DNA of 64,000 nucleotides, taken from NCBI RefSeq assembly GCF_027922425.1, contig NZ_BSFQ01000003.1, positions 248,001 to 312,000 of the forward strand. Reading direction: 5' to 3'. The notes under the pieces were generated by a model. It made no database searches. It was not told where the DNA came from and worked only from the letters and a program-made list of their open reading frames with translations. The stretch comes from Pseudonocardia halophobica (GTDB lineage: Bacteria; Actinomycetota; Actinomycetes; Mycobacteriales; Pseudonocardiaceae). The position numbers and the translations under genes were made by a program. This document shows positions 54,235 to 63,793 of this stretch, one piece after another; within the stretch, counting starts at the first letter, position 1; each line of letters starts with the position of its first letter.

Positions 54235-55390
54235 GCTCCTTCTCGACGACCGCGCCCTCGCCGGGCAGCGCCGCCCCCGCGGGCACGGCGAGGATCCGCA
54301 GGTCCGCGGCGTGCGGCCGGCCTGCGGCGTGCCAGGCGTCGACCCCGGCCCGCAGCAGGCGCACGGCCGTCTCGCCCTCGGGCCCGAAGGCGCGCACCCC
54401 GGCCGGCTCGGTGACCAGCGCGGCGAGCCCGCCGGGCACGGTGACCGCCACCGTCGCCCGCCCCTGCCCGGTCGGGACCAGCCAGTACCCGGGCGGGTCC
54501 TCGGCGTCGCCGGTCAGCAGCCGCAGCGCTCCGGGGACCGTGAGCATGAGCCACAACCCCAGCCCGTCCCACACGTCCGCGCGGTCGAGGCTCCCGGTCG
54601 ACCGGTGCAGCTTCCGCGGCTCGTCGAGCAGCCCGGCGACCGCCTCCAGGTCGGGGGTGTCGCCCTCCGGCACCTGCGCCGCCCACCCGGGTCCGACCCG
54701 CTCGACCGCCTCCGGCCCCGCACCGGCCCCGCGCAGCCGGATGAACGCGCAGCTGCGGACCGACCGGCTCTCCAGCACCCCGTCGGGCCGCAGGTCGAAG
54801 GCCACGGACAGCTGGCTGCCCCGGACCGTGAGCGGCAGCAGCAGCCGCCCGCCCGGCACGAGCTGGGCCACCCACTCCGGCCGGAGGTCCCAGCTGCCGA
54901 CGGTGAGCACGATGCGGTCGTACGGGGCGGCGTCGGGGACGCCGAGTGCGCCGTCGCCGACCCGCAGGTCCACGCCGGTGATCCCGGCCTGCGCGAGGTG
55001 CCGCGCGGCCAGCTCGACCAGCTCGCCGTCGATGTCCACGGACACCACCCGCCCCGCGGGGCCGACGAGCCGGGCGAGCAGCGCGGCGTTGTACCCCGTG
55101 CCCGCACCGACCTCGAGGACGCGGTGCCCGGGCGCCGGCGCGAGCTGCTCCAGCATGATCGCCATCATCGAGGGCTGCGATGCGGAGCTGGTCGCGATCC
55201 CGTCGACGACCTGGGTCGGGACGGCCTCGTCGGCGTAGGCCTCGCGGATCGGGATACCGGGCAGGAAGAGGTGCCGCGGCACGGCCAGGAAGGCCTCGAC
55301 CACGGCGGGGGTGATCGCGCACCCGTGCGCGCGGAGGCCGTGCACCAGCCGCGCGCGCGCCTGCGCCGGATCCGTCGCCGGGTCGGTCAT
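54200..55390 (-). CDS. Long PCMT-type (protein-L-isoaspartate O-methyltransferase-like) methyltransferase
   Basis: A 396-residue protein. Residues about 40-210 are a PCMT fold: RHLFLPGIPIREAYADEAVPT, SSASQPSMMAIMLEQL and SAM motif I VLEVGAGTGYNAALLA. The following about 180 residues (GRLLLPLTVRGSQLSVAFDL onward) extend well beyond the 210-residue repair enzyme. Actinobacterial long forms of this kind are often O-methyltransferases of peptides or proteins, including RiPP partners; no precursor peptide gene is visible here. ATG 55390. It converges with the nitroreductase gene. Confidence 0.85.
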   Translation of the reverse strand: MTDPATDPAQARARLVHGLRAHGCAITPAVVEAFLAVPRHLFLPGIPIREAYADEAVPTQVVDGIATSSASQPSMMAIMLEQLAPAPGHRVLEVGAGTGYNAALLARLVGPAGRVVSVDIDGELVELAARHLAQAGITGVDLRVGDGALGVPDAAPYDRIVLTVGSWDLRPEWVAQLVPGGRLLLPLTVRGSQLSVAFDLRPDGVLESRSVRSCAFIRLRGAGAGPEAVERVGPGWAAQVPEGDTPDLEAVAGLLDEPRKLHRSTGSLDRADVWDGLGLWLMLTVPGALRLLTGDAEDPPGYWLVPTGQGRATVAVTVPGGLAALVTEPAGVRAFGPEGETAVRLLRAGVDAWHAAGRPHAADLRILAVPAGAALPGEGAVVEKELSRLVVAPAPA

Positions 55391-55453
55391 CCGCAGAGTC
55401 TGCCCCTGCCGGACCGTCGGCCGCATCTGCGTGGCCGCCCGGCCCGGCCGGCG

Positions 55454-56566
55454 TCAGAGGATCACGAGGTCGTCGGCGTGCACGATCTCCCGCCGGTAGT
55501 GGCGGGGCAGGTCCGTGGAGCGCCGCCCGATGATCCCCGGCAGCTCGGCGGCGTCGTAGTTCACCACGCCCCGGGCCACGACCGCGCCGTACGGCCCGAC
55601 CAGGTCGACCACGTCCCCGGAGACGAAGTCGCCGTCGATGCCGTGCACGCCCGGGGCCAGCAGCGAGCGCCGCCGCTCGACCACCGCGGTCACCGCGCCC
55701 GCGTCGAGGTCCAGGCGCCCGCGGACGTCCGCCGCGTGCTTCATCCAGAACAGCCGTGCGGACATCCGCCGGCCGGACGCCCGGAACGCCGTGCCGACCT
55801 TCGGCCCGCCCGTGTCGAGGGCATCGGCCACCTCGTCCGCCGCGGCGAGCAGCACCGGGATGCCCGACGCCGACGCCATCGCCGCCGCCGTGATCTTCGT
55901 GGCCATCCCGCCGGTGCCGAGGCTGCCCTGACCGGGCTTGGCCACGGTGACGGCCTCGAGGTCGGAGGGGGCGTCGACCTCGGCGAGCAGGGTGGAGCCC
56001 GGGCGGCGGGGGTCGCCGTCGTAGAGGCCGTCGACGTCCGAGAGCAGGACCAGCGCGTCCGCACCCACGATGTGCGCCACCAGGGCGGCGAGCCGGTCGT
56101 TGTCGCCGACACGGATCTCGTCCGTGGCCACGGTGTCGTTCTCGTTGACGACCGGGATGACGTCGAGCCCCAGCAGCCGCTCGAGGGTGCGCTGCGCGTT
56201 GCGGTAGTGCGAGCGGCGGATCATGTCGTCCGCGGTCAGCAGGACCTGCCCGATCCGCTGGTCGTGCCGGAGGAACGAGGCCGAGTAGGCGTGCGCGAGC
56301 AGCAGCTGCCCGACGCTCGCGGCGGCCTGCTGGGTGGCCAGGTCCCGGGGCCGGCGGGCCAGCCCGAGCGGCGCCAGGCCGGCCGCGATCGCCCCGGAGC
56401 TGACCAGCACGACCTGCGACCCGGCCGCGCGACGGGCGGCGAGCGCGTCGACCAGCCGGTGCAGGCGGGCGGGATCGAGCCCGCCCGCGAGACTGGTCAA
56501 CGACGACGATCCCACCTTGACGACCACCCGCCGGGCGTCGCCGAGCAGCCTGCGGGTGTCGGTCAC
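55454..56566 (-). CDS. proB: Glutamate 5-kinase
   Basis: A 370-residue amino-acid kinase making glutamyl-5-phosphate for proline. It begins RRVVVKVGSSSLTS, shows LVSSGAIAAGLAPLGL, NENDTVATDEIRVGDNDRLAALVA (split) and GTGGMATKITAA, and ends with a PUA domain (GVHGIDGDFVSGDVVDLV). GTG start at 56566. It follows obg in the conserved order rplU-rpmA-obg-proB (Rv2439c in mycobacteria). proA is not in the window. Confidence 0.97.
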   Translation of the reverse strand: MTDTRRLLGDARRVVVKVGSSSLTSLAGGLDPARLHRLVDALAARRAAGSQVVLVSSGAIAAGLAPLGLARRPRDLATQQAAASVGQLLLAHAYSASFLRHDQRIGQVLLTADDMIRRSHYRNAQRTLERLLGLDVIPVVNENDTVATDEIRVGDNDRLAALVAHIVGADALVLLSDVDGLYDGDPRRPGSTLLAEVDAPSDLEAVTVAKPGQGSLGTGGMATKITAAAMASASGIPVLLAAADEVADALDTGGPKVGTAFRASGRRMSARLFWMKHAADVRGRLDLDAGAVTAVVERRRSLLAPGVHGIDGDFVSGDVVDLVGPYGAVVARGVVNYDAAELPGIIGRRSTDLPRHYRREIVHADDLVIL

Positions 56567-56660
56567 CGGAAGATCGTCCCGCGAGCCGGCACCTCCGGGC
56601 GACCGAGTTGCACATCCCCGTCGGCGCCCGAGGCCCGAGGACCGGGACGCACGCCCCCGG

Positions 56661-58244
56661 TCATCGGGGGCCGTCCTCGTCCGACCAGACCTCGAGCTCG
56701 TCGTCCCCGAGTTCGAAGAGCTCGCCGCCGTCGTCGAGGTCGTCCTCGTCGGCCGCGTCGTTGGTCCAGCGGGCCTCGTTCGCGTAGCTCGCCCCGGCGG
56801 CCAGCTCGGCGTCGGTGAGGTGCCGCCGGCGCGCGAGCCTCGCGAGCTTGCGCTCCGCGGCCGAGACGCGGGCGGAGCCGCCCTCGATGCGGGCGTCCGT
56901 ACCGCGGCCGGACATGACCCGGGCGATCCCGGCCGGGGTGCTGGGCTGCCAGTCGAAGGTGACGTCGCCGATCGTGACCGGGCAGCCCGGGACGGCCCCG
57001 GCCTCGGCCAGCGCGTCCTCCACGCCGAGCCGGGCGAGCCGGTCCCCGAGGTAGCCGACGGCCTCGTCGTTGTCGAAGTTCGTCTGCCGGATCCAGCGCT
57101 CGGGCCGCGCGCCGCGCACCAGGAAGCCGTCCTCGAGCTGCGGGTCGGGCTCGACGGTGAAGCCGGCGTCGTCGACCGCCTGCGGGCGCAGCACGATCCG
57201 GGTGGGCTCGACGACGGGCTGGGCGGCGCGGTAGGCCGCGACCTGCTCGCCCATCGCGAACGACAGCTCGCGCAGCCCCTTCCGGCTGGCGGTGGAGATC
57301 GGGAAGATCGGCCAGCCGAAGCGTTCCTGCAGGTCCGCGGTCACGATCTCGACCATGTCCGCGGCGTCCGGGACGTCGATCTTGTTCAGCGCGATCAGCC
57401 GGGGCCGGTCGGCGAGGTCGCCGCCGAGCGCCGGGGTGTAGCGGGCGAGCTCGTCCTCGAGGGCCTGGACGTCGGCCACGGGGTCGCGGCCGGGCTCGAA
57501 GGTGGCGCAGTCGACGACGTGCACCAGCACCGAGCAGCGCTCGATGTGCCGCAGGAAGTCGAGGCCCAGCCCGCGGCCCTCGGAGGCGCCGGGGATGAGG
57601 CCGGGGACGTCCGCGACGGTGAACACCTCGTCCCCCGCGGTGACCACGCCGAGCTGCGGGACCAGCGTGGTGAACGGGTAGTCCGCGATCTTCGGCCGCG
57701 CCGCGGACAGGGCCGCGACCAGTGACGACTTGCCGGCCGAGGGGAACCCGACCAGCCCGACGTCGGCCATCGACCGGAGCTCGAGGGTGAGGTCGCGGGA
57801 CTCCCCCGGCTCGCCGAGCAGGGCGAAGCCGGGCGCCTTGCGCGCCGACGACGCGAGCGCCGCGTTGCCGAGCCCGCCGCGGCCGCCCTCGGCGGCGACG
57901 AACCGGGTGCCCGGCCCGACCAGGTCGGCGACGATCTCGCCGCGCCGGTCGAACACCACGGTGCCGTCCGGGACCCGCAGCTCCAGGTCCTCGGCGTTGG
58001 CGCCGGCCCGGAACCCGCCCTGGCCCTGCTTGCCGTTCTTCGCGACGGCGTGCGGGCGGTGGTGGAAGTCGAGCAGGGTGTGCACTCCCGGGTCGACGAC
58101 GAGCACCACCGAGCCGCCGCGGCCGCCGTTGCCCCCGTCGGGGCCGCCGAGCGGCTTGAACTTCTCGCGATGGATCGACGCGCAGCCGTTGCCGCCCGCC
58201 CCCGCGGTGGCGTGCACGACGACCCGGTCGACGAACCGCGACAT
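56661..58244 (-). CDS. obg: GTPase Obg, ribosome-assembly and stress GTPase
   Basis: A 527-residue Obg protein: glycine-rich Obg fold ([20 protein letters not shown]), GTPase with [10 protein letters not shown] (G1), DVPGLIPGA (G3) and NKID (G4), the OCT domain ([23 protein letters not shown]), and an acidic C-terminal tail ([27 protein letters not shown]) as in other actinobacteria. It binds the 50S subunit and couples growth to GTP levels. ATG 58244, 110 bases after rpmA with a terminator-like hairpin between. Confidence 0.97.
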   Translation of the reverse strand: MSRFVDRVVVHATAGAGGNGCASIHREKFKPLGGPDGGNGGRGGSVVLVVDPGVHTLLDFHHRPHAVAKNGKQGQGGFRAGANAEDLELRVPDGTVVFDRRGEIVADLVGPGTRFVAAEGGRGGLGNAALASSARKAPGFALLGEPGESRDLTLELRSMADVGLVGFPSAGKSSLVAALSAARPKIADYPFTTLVPQLGVVTAGDEVFTVADVPGLIPGASEGRGLGLDFLRHIERCSVLVHVVDCATFEPGRDPVADVQALEDELARYTPALGGDLADRPRLIALNKIDVPDAADMVEIVTADLQERFGWPIFPISTASRKGLRELSFAMGEQVAAYRAAQPVVEPTRIVLRPQAVDDAGFTVEPDPQLEDGFLVRGARPERWIRQTNFDNDEAVGYLGDRLARLGVEDALAEAGAVPGCPVTIGDVTFDWQPSTPAGIARVMSGRGTDARIEGGSARVSAAERKLARLARRRHLTDAELAAGASYANEARWTNDAADEDDLDDGGELFELGDDELEVWSDEDGPR

Positions 58245-58295
58245 GTCTGACTACTCCTCTACACGCGCCCCGGCGGCGGAGCCGCCCAGACGAAA

Positions 58296-58330
58296 CGAGC
58301 GGCGGACCCCAGCCCGGGGCCCGCCGCTCG
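58296..58330 (-). terminator. Hairpin between rpmA and obg
   Basis: CGAGCGGCGG-A-CCCC and GGGG-C-CCGCCGCTCG pair with one mismatch. It lies 25 bases past the rpmA stop on the minus strand and would reduce readthrough from the ribosomal genes into obg. Confidence 0.7.
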
Positions 58331-58354
58331 CGAACTGCCTGTGGTGGTCGGGCC

Positions 58355-58612
58355 TCAGGCCTCGACCGGCACCACGTTGACGACCTTGCGGCCGCGCTTG
58401 TGGCCGAACTGGACGGCACCCTCGACGAGCGCGAACAGCGTGTCGTCGCCACCGCGGCCGACACCGTCGCCCGGGTGGAACTTGGTGCCGCGCTGGCGGA
58501 TCAGGATCTCGCCGGCGTTGACGGTCTGACCGCCGAACCGCTTGACGCCCAGCCGCTGAGCGTTCGAGTCGCGCCCGTTGCGGGAGCTGGACGCACCCTT
58601 CTTGTGAGCCAT
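58355..58612 (-). CDS. rpmA: 50S ribosomal protein L27
   Basis: An 85-residue protein starting [16 protein letters not shown], with [20 protein letters not shown] and the typical [17 protein letters not shown] loop. L27 sits near the peptidyl-transferase centre. Its N-terminus starts directly with AHKKG, so no cleavable extension like that of Firmicutes. It follows rplU by 13 bases. Confidence 0.98.
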   Translation of the reverse strand: MAHKKGASSSRNGRDSNAQRLGVKRFGGQTVNAGEILIRQRGTKFHPGDGVGRGGDDTLFALVEGAVQFGHKRGRKVVNVVPVEA

Positions 58613-58625
58613 GGCGCAGGTCTCC

Positions 58626-58934
58626 TTACGCGCTGATGCCGGTGACCTGGACCTTGGTCAGCGGCTGACGGTGGCCCTGACGCTTGTGGTACCCGGTCTT
58701 GTTCTTGAACTTGTGGATCCGGATCTTCGGGCCCTTGGTGTGCTCGACGACCGTGGCGGTCACCGAGGCCTTGGCCAGCGCATCCACATCCGTGGTCAGC
58801 TTGTCGCCGTCCACGAGCAGCACGGCGGGCAGGCTGATCTCGGCGCCGGGCTCACCGTCGATCTTCTCGACGGTCAGCACGTCGTCGACGGCCACCTTGT
58901 ACTGCTTACCGCCGGTCTTGACGATCGCGTACAT
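58626..58934 (-). CDS. rplU: 50S ribosomal protein L21
   Basis: A 102-residue L21: [20 protein letters not shown], then [19 protein letters not shown], standard for the family. Start ATG 58934; an upstream in-frame start at 59027 is rejected because the family begins with [11 protein letters not shown] and a promoter lies at 59056-59085. The leader of about 115 bases contains hairpin-forming sequence (CCTCGGCC...GCTGAGG) of unknown role. Confidence 0.98.
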   Translation of the reverse strand: MYAIVKTGGKQYKVAVDDVLTVEKIDGEPGAEISLPAVLLVDGDKLTTDVDALAKASVTATVVEHTKGPKIRIHKFKNKTGYHKRQGHRQPLTKVQVTGISA

Positions 58935-59055
58935 CGTTGACGCACGACTCCTGAAACTCTCGGGGGGACTCATGGGCGCCCAGCCCCGGCGAACGGGGCA
59001 CGGCGCGCACGCCGGCTCCCTCAGCACAGGCCGAGGGCGCGGCTCCTTGACTCCC

Positions 59056-59085
59056 AGGGTACGGAAGGGGAAATCGCAGGGTCAA
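59056..59085 (-). promoter_or_regulatory. Promoter of rplU-rpmA
   Basis: On the minus strand TTGACC (59085-59080) and TACCCT (59061-59056) are separated by 18 bases, a good primary-sigma promoter. The -35 overlaps the stop codon of rne (59082-59084), so rplU has its own promoter at the end of rne. Confidence 0.8.
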
Positions 59086-62000
59086 ACCGGGTCCCCCCCG
59101 GCCGATCCGGCGGGGCCGTCCTGCGTGCCGGCCCCCACGGACGAGGTCACCGGGACGGTGACCGTACCAGCGGCGTCGCCCTCGCTCGGCGGGCCCGCCG
59201 GGCGCGAGGCCGCCCGCCGCGACCTGCGCGGACGGGAGGTGACGGCCGTGTCGTTCGCGGGCTCCGGCCGGTCCGGGGCCGCGGGGGCGGACCCGGTCTC
59301 CGGCAGCGGTGCCGTGACGACGACCGGCTCGGCCGCCGTGCTCGGCGCGCCGGCCGAGCGCGTGACCCGGCGGCGCTTCTCCGGCTTGGCCGGGGCGTCG
59401 GCCGCCCCGGCGGGCTCCGCCGGCTCGGCCTGCCCGGCGGAGTCGGTCGGCCCGGTCCCGGTGGGCCCGGTCACCTCGGGGGTGTCCGCGGTCGCCGGGA
59501 CCGCCGGGGCGTGCCCGTTCGACGTGGCGACCGGAGCAGCGTCCCCGGCCGCGGCGGCCGGAGCCGACGCGTCCTCGGCCGGTGCCTCCGAAGCCGACGC
59601 CTCCGAAGCCGACGCCTCCGAAGCCTGCGCCTCCGGGGCCTGCGCCTCCGGGGCCGCTGCCGCGGTCTCCTCGGGCACCTCGGCCGTGACGACGACGGCC
59701 TCGGCGGTGCCGGAGCTGCCCGCCGGGCGCTCGGCCCGGCGCCGCCCGCGCCGCCGGGCGGGGCGCCCGGAGTCCGGCTCGTCCATGCCCGTCGGCGCCT
59801 CGGGGGCGTCGGCGACCGGGGCCGGGGTGGTCTCGACCACCTCGGTGACCGCGGCGGCACTGGCGACACCCGCCGGGGTGTCCGTGTCCTCCACGTCGAC
59901 GGCATCGGCGACGTCGGCCGGGGCCGCCTCGCCCGTCGTGTGCCGCGCCGCCGCCACGATCTCGGCGACCGCCGCCGCGGCGCTGCGGAGGTTCGGCCCC
60001 TGCTGCTCGGCGTGCTCGGCGTGGCGTTCCTCGCCGCGGCGCCGGCCGCGCTTGCGGCCGCCGCTCTCACCGCCGCCACCGCCCGCGCTGCCGTTCACGG
60101 GGTGCACGTGGTCGCCGTCGGTGGAGACGATCACGCCCCGGCCGCGGCAGTGCTCGCACGGCGTGGAGAAGTGCTCCAGCAGCCCGCCGCCGACCCGCTT
60201 GCGGGTCATCTGGACCAGGCCCAGCGAGGTCACCTCGGCGACCTGGTGCCGGGTGCGGTCCCGGGCCAGGCACTCGGTCAGCCTCCGCAGCACCAGGTCC
60301 CGGTTGGCCTCGAGCACCATGTCGATGAAGTCGACCACGATGATGCCGCCGATGTCGCGGAGCCGGAGCTGGCGGACGATCTCCTCCGCCGCCTCCAGGT
60401 TGTTCCGCGTGACTGTCTCCTCGAGGTTGCCCCCGGAGCCGGTGAACTTGCCGGTGTTGACGTCGATGACCGTCATGGCCTCGGTCCGGTCGATCACCAG
60501 CGTGCCGCCGGAGGGCAGCCAGACCTTGCGGTCCAGCGCCTTGAGCAGCTGCTCGTCGATCCGGTACTCGGCGAAGACGTCCTTCGGCCCGACGTGCCGG
60601 TGCAGCCGGTCGGCCAGCTCGGGTGCGACGTGCGCCACGTAGTCCGAGACGGTCTCCCACGCGTCGTCGCCGGACACGATCAGCGAGGAGAAGTCCTCGT
60701 TGAACTGGTCCCGCACGACCTTGACCAGCAGGTCCGGCTCCTCGTAGAGCAGCGCGGGGGCCTTGGGCGCCTTGGGGCCGGTCTTCTCGGACTTCTCCTT
60801 GACGACCTCCCACTGCGCCTGCAGCCGGCGGACGTCCCGCTCCAGGGCCTCGTGGCTGACGCCCTCGGACGCCGTCCGGATGATCACGCCGGCGTCGGCC
60901 GGGACGATCTCCTTGAGCATGTCCTTGAGGCGCTTGCGCTCGACGTCCGGCAGCTTGCGGGAGATGCCCGCCGCCCCGCCGCTCGGCACGTAGACCAGGA
61001 ACCGGCCGGCCAGGCTGATCTGGGTGGTGAGCCGGGCGCCCTTGTGCCCGACCGGGTCCTTCGTGACCTGGACGAGGACGCTGTCGCCGCTGCTCAGGGC
61101 CTGCTCGATGCGGCGGGCCTTGCCGTTGAGCCCGGCGGCGTCCCAGTCGACCTCGCCGGCGTAGAGCACGGCGTTGCGGCCGCGGCCGATGTCGACGAAC
61201 GCGGCCTCCATGCTGGGCAGCACGTTCTGCACGCGGCCGAGGTAGATGTTGCCGACCATCGAGGCGGGTGCGGACCGGTCCGCGGACCCGTTGCCGCCAC
61301 CGGCGACGAAGTGCTCCACGAGCACGCCGTCCTCGAGCACGCCGATCTCGGTGCGCGGCCCGCTCTGCCGGACCACCATCGACCGCTCGACGGACTCGCG
61401 GCGGGCCAGGAACTCGGCCTCGGACAGGATCGGCGGGCGCCGACGGCCGGCGTCGCGGCCGTCCCGGCGGCGCTGGCGCTTGGCCTCGAGCCGGGTGGAG
61501 CCGCGGACGGACTGCACCCCGTCGTCCCCGGAGTCGCGGGTGTCCCGGGCGTCCCGGGCGTCCTTGTCCCGGGCGTCCTTGTCCCGGCCCTGGCGCACCT
61601 TGGTGACGGTGTTCGGCGGGTCGTCGTCGCCGCGCTCGTCCGCCGTGTCGCCCGCGCCGCGGCGACGGCGGCGGCGACGGCGGCGCCGCGAGCCACCGGC
61701 CTCGCCCTCGTCGGTGTCCTCGTCGTCCGCGTCGGATTCCTCGGCCGAGTCGTCGGACTCGGCGTCGGCGGCCTCGCCCTCGGCGGTGTCCGCGGCGTCC
61801 GACGCGTCCTCGGCGCCCTCGCCGTCCTCGCCGTTGTCCCCGCGGCCGCGGCCCCGGCCACGCCGGCCCCGGCGCCGACGGCGGCGGCCCGCGCCGTCGT
61901 CGTCGCCCTCGTCGGAGGCGTCGGTCTCGTCGACGGTCTCGGCGTCCCCGGTCTCGTCCCCGGTCTCGTCCGCGGGCGTCTCGGGGGTCCCCTCGGCGGC

Positions 62001-62621
62001 CTCCGGCTCGGGCCTGCCCGAGCGGCGGCGGGTGCGGCGGGGCTTCGCGGGGCCCTCGTCCTCGTCGGGAGCGGCGGCCTCGGCGGGCGCCTCGGTCGCG
62101 GCCTCGGCGGGCTCCGCCGCGGCGGCCCTGCGGCGGCGACCGCGGGTGGGCGCGGCGTCGGGCTGGGGGGCCTGGAAGAGCGGGGCGGGCGGCGCGAAGA
62201 CCGGCGAGAGGGGGCCCTCGGTCTGCGCGGCGGAGGTGTCCGCGGCGGGCTGCTCGGCGGCGGGGCGTCCGCCGGCGGCCGGTTCGGTGTCCTGCCCGGC
62301 GGCGGCCTCGGCGGCCGGGACCGTCTCCGGCGCCGCGGTCTCCTCGGTCGTGTCCGACTCCGGGGCGGTCGCCGGGGCCTCGGGGGCGGCCCCGGTGGCC
62401 TGCTCGCCCAGCAGGGCGGTGACGACCTGCTCGGCCGTCTTCCGGTCGACGCCGGCCTGCGCGCTCCGCGCGGCACTGCCGAGCTCGGCGAGCGCCGCGA
62501 GGACCTCCTTGCTGGTCCGCCCGATCAGCCGGGCGAGGGCGTGCACACGCAGCTTCTCCGGCAGTTCCGACACGGAGAACTGCCCGCCGGTACCCCCGGC
62601 GGGCGCATCGTTGATCGACAT
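59082..62621 (-). CDS. rne: Ribonuclease E/G, actinobacterial type
   Basis: A 1179-residue endoribonuclease. Residues about 15-75 form a short helical domain (VSELPEKLRVHALARLIGRT, then SKEVLAALAELG) much like the IF-2 N-terminal module. A long low-complexity acidic/Arg region follows (to about 370). The catalytic core has an S1-type domain (YLGRVQNVLPSMEAAFVDIG), 5'-sensor region, DNase-I-like domain (TVIDVNTGKFTG, VVDFIDMV with catalytic Asp) and the zinc-link CEHC. A second disordered Ala/Glu/Arg tail completes it. It processes rRNA and mRNA, as Rv2444c does. Confidence 0.96.
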   Translation of the reverse strand: MSINDAPAGGTGGQFSVSELPEKLRVHALARLIGRTSKEVLAALAELGSAARSAQAGVDRKTAEQVVTALLGEQATGAAPEAPATAPESDTTEETAAPETVPAAEAAAGQDTEPAAGGRPAAEQPAADTSAAQTEGPLSPVFAPPAPLFQAPQPDAAPTRGRRRRAAAAEPAEAATEAPAEAAAPDEDEGPAKPRRTRRRSGRPEPEAAEGTPETPADETGDETGDAETVDETDASDEGDDDGAGRRRRRRGRRGRGRGRGDNGEDGEGAEDASDAADTAEGEAADAESDDSAEESDADDEDTDEGEAGGSRRRRRRRRRRGAGDTADERGDDDPPNTVTKVRQGRDKDARDKDARDARDTRDSGDDGVQSVRGSTRLEAKRQRRRDGRDAGRRRPPILSEAEFLARRESVERSMVVRQSGPRTEIGVLEDGVLVEHFVAGGGNGSADRSAPASMVGNIYLGRVQNVLPSMEAAFVDIGRGRNAVLYAGEVDWDAAGLNGKARRIEQALSSGDSVLVQVTKDPVGHKGARLTTQISLAGRFLVYVPSGGAAGISRKLPDVERKRLKDMLKEIVPADAGVIIRTASEGVSHEALERDVRRLQAQWEVVKEKSEKTGPKAPKAPALLYEEPDLLVKVVRDQFNEDFSSLIVSGDDAWETVSDYVAHVAPELADRLHRHVGPKDVFAEYRIDEQLLKALDRKVWLPSGGTLVIDRTEAMTVIDVNTGKFTGSGGNLEETVTRNNLEAAEEIVRQLRLRDIGGIIVVDFIDMVLEANRDLVLRRLTECLARDRTRHQVAEVTSLGLVQMTRKRVGGGLLEHFSTPCEHCRGRGVIVSTDGDHVHPVNGSAGGGGGESGGRKRGRRRGEERHAEHAEQQGPNLRSAAAAVAEIVAAARHTTGEAAPADVADAVDVEDTDTPAGVASAAAVTEVVETTPAPVADAPEAPTGMDEPDSGRPARRRGRRRAERPAGSSGTAEAVVVTAEVPEETAAAAPEAQAPEAQASEASASEASASEAPAEDASAPAAAAGDAAPVATSNGHAPAVPATADTPEVTGPTGTGPTDSAGQAEPAEPAGAADAPAKPEKRRRVTRSAGAPSTAAEPVVVTAPLPETGSAPAAPDRPEPANDTAVTSRPRRSRRAASRPAGPPSEGDAAGTVTVPVTSSVGAGTQDGPAGSAGGDPV
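59587..59655 (-). repeat. 15-bp minisatellite in the rne C-terminal tail
   Basis: GCCTCCGAAGCCGAC recurs three times in a row, then in two variants (GCCTCCGGGGCCTGC type), encoding repeats of Ala-Ser-Glu-Ala/Pro in the disordered tail. Such slippage-prone tracts are common in actinobacterial RNase E tails. Confidence 0.8.
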
Positions 62622-62784
62622 TCAACTCCTTCGCCCCCGGGCGCCCCTCGAGGGCGGCCGCACAGGGGCCTCACGCGTTCTCCCGTCCCGCGGTGCGGGC
62701 CGGGCAATCCTGGTCGCTCGGCGGTGCTCGACGCCGCGTCCGGCCGGCCCACCCCGGGCCGGCGGCGGCACCGCTCCGCGGCGG

Positions 62785-63606
62785 TCAGGCCCGGGCGGTG
62801 ACCCGGCCCGCTCCGAGCGGATCGGCGAGGCGGCCCCGGTCGTCGAGCAGGCCCTGCGCCATCCGGGTCGCCTTCGCGGGCACCGGCGGTTTCAGACCTG
62901 CGACAACGTCGAGTGCGCCCAACACGTCGTCGGGTCGAACAGCGGGTGTCGTCTGCCGTACGACCGCCGTCAGTATCGCACAGTCCGACCCCGCGGCGTC
63001 CGGTTCCGGTGTGACTCCGCCCGGTGCGTCACCCACCGGCGGTCCCCCCGCGGGTGCATCGTCGCAGGTCGTGACGGCCGCCGACACGACCGCGGCCCGG
63101 ACGTCGATCTCCCGTCGCCCGGCCGGCATGACCCGCTCGACCACGAGCGCGTCGCGCGCCAGGAGCGCCTCGACGGCCGCCCGCAGCGCCGCCTCGGGGA
63201 CGCCGGGGAGGACGATCCGCCACAGGCTCGCGTCGATCCGGTCGGCGAGCGCCGGCGGCTCGGCGACCACGGCGTCGAGGATGTCCAGCCCCGCGGGCAG
63301 CGCCGCGTCGAGCGCGGTGCGGACGACCTCGGGCTCGACCTCGCGGGTCAGGCCGATCTCGAGGTACTCGGCCTCGCTGGCCGTGCCGGTCGGGGCCGCG
63401 CCGATCCACGAGATCCGCGGGTGCGGGCTGAAGCCGTGCGAGTGCGAGACGGGGATGCCGGCGCGGCGCACCGCGCGTTCGACGCTGCGGGCCACGTCGC
63501 GGTGCGACAGGAACCGCAGCCGCCCGCGCTTGGCGAAGCGCACGCGGATGCGCTGCACCGTCGGCGGGGCGGGGTTCGCGGCCTCCCCGGGTCGCACTCG
63601 AGCCAT
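62785..63606 (-). CDS. TIGR03936 (DUF2344) radical-SAM-associated protein
   Basis: A 273-residue protein. It starts VQRIRVRFAKRGRLRFLSHRDVARSVERAV (split), GIPVSHSHGFSPHPRISW and GLTREVEPEVVRTALDAALP, matching TIGR03936, a family usually paired with or fused to a B12-binding radical SAM protein (TIGR03960) and genomically tied to rne. The radical SAM partner is not in the window; if present it would be beyond 64000. TACCCT (63618-63613) is 6 bases before the ATG, so it has its own leaderless promoter. Confidence 0.88.
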   Translation of the reverse strand: MARVRPGEAANPAPPTVQRIRVRFAKRGRLRFLSHRDVARSVERAVRRAGIPVSHSHGFSPHPRISWIGAAPTGTASEAEYLEIGLTREVEPEVVRTALDAALPAGLDILDAVVAEPPALADRIDASLWRIVLPGVPEAALRAAVEALLARDALVVERVMPAGRREIDVRAAVVSAAVTTCDDAPAGGPPVGDAPGGVTPEPDAAGSDCAILTAVVRQTTPAVRPDDVLGALDVVAGLKPPVPAKATRMAQGLLDDRGRLADPLGAGRVTARA

Positions 63607-63793
63607 GGGAGCAGGGTAGGCCCCGCCCGCCGCCGACCCGGCGCCCGGCCTCACCCCGGTCCCGGCGGACCGACTCGCCAGGAGGCCCGATCCGGCGGTT
63701 GGGGCGCGCGTCTTCCGGGGACACACTCGTCGCGGTCGGCACGGGCGCCGGCCGCGGCGGACCGGGAGCGGGGTCGAGGGCGGGGTCGGGAAC

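Noticed and set aside
59511..62801. 1096-codon plus-strand frame opposite rne
   Set aside because: Pure antisense of the RNase E gene; Gly/Val/Arg/Leu shadow composition and no motif.
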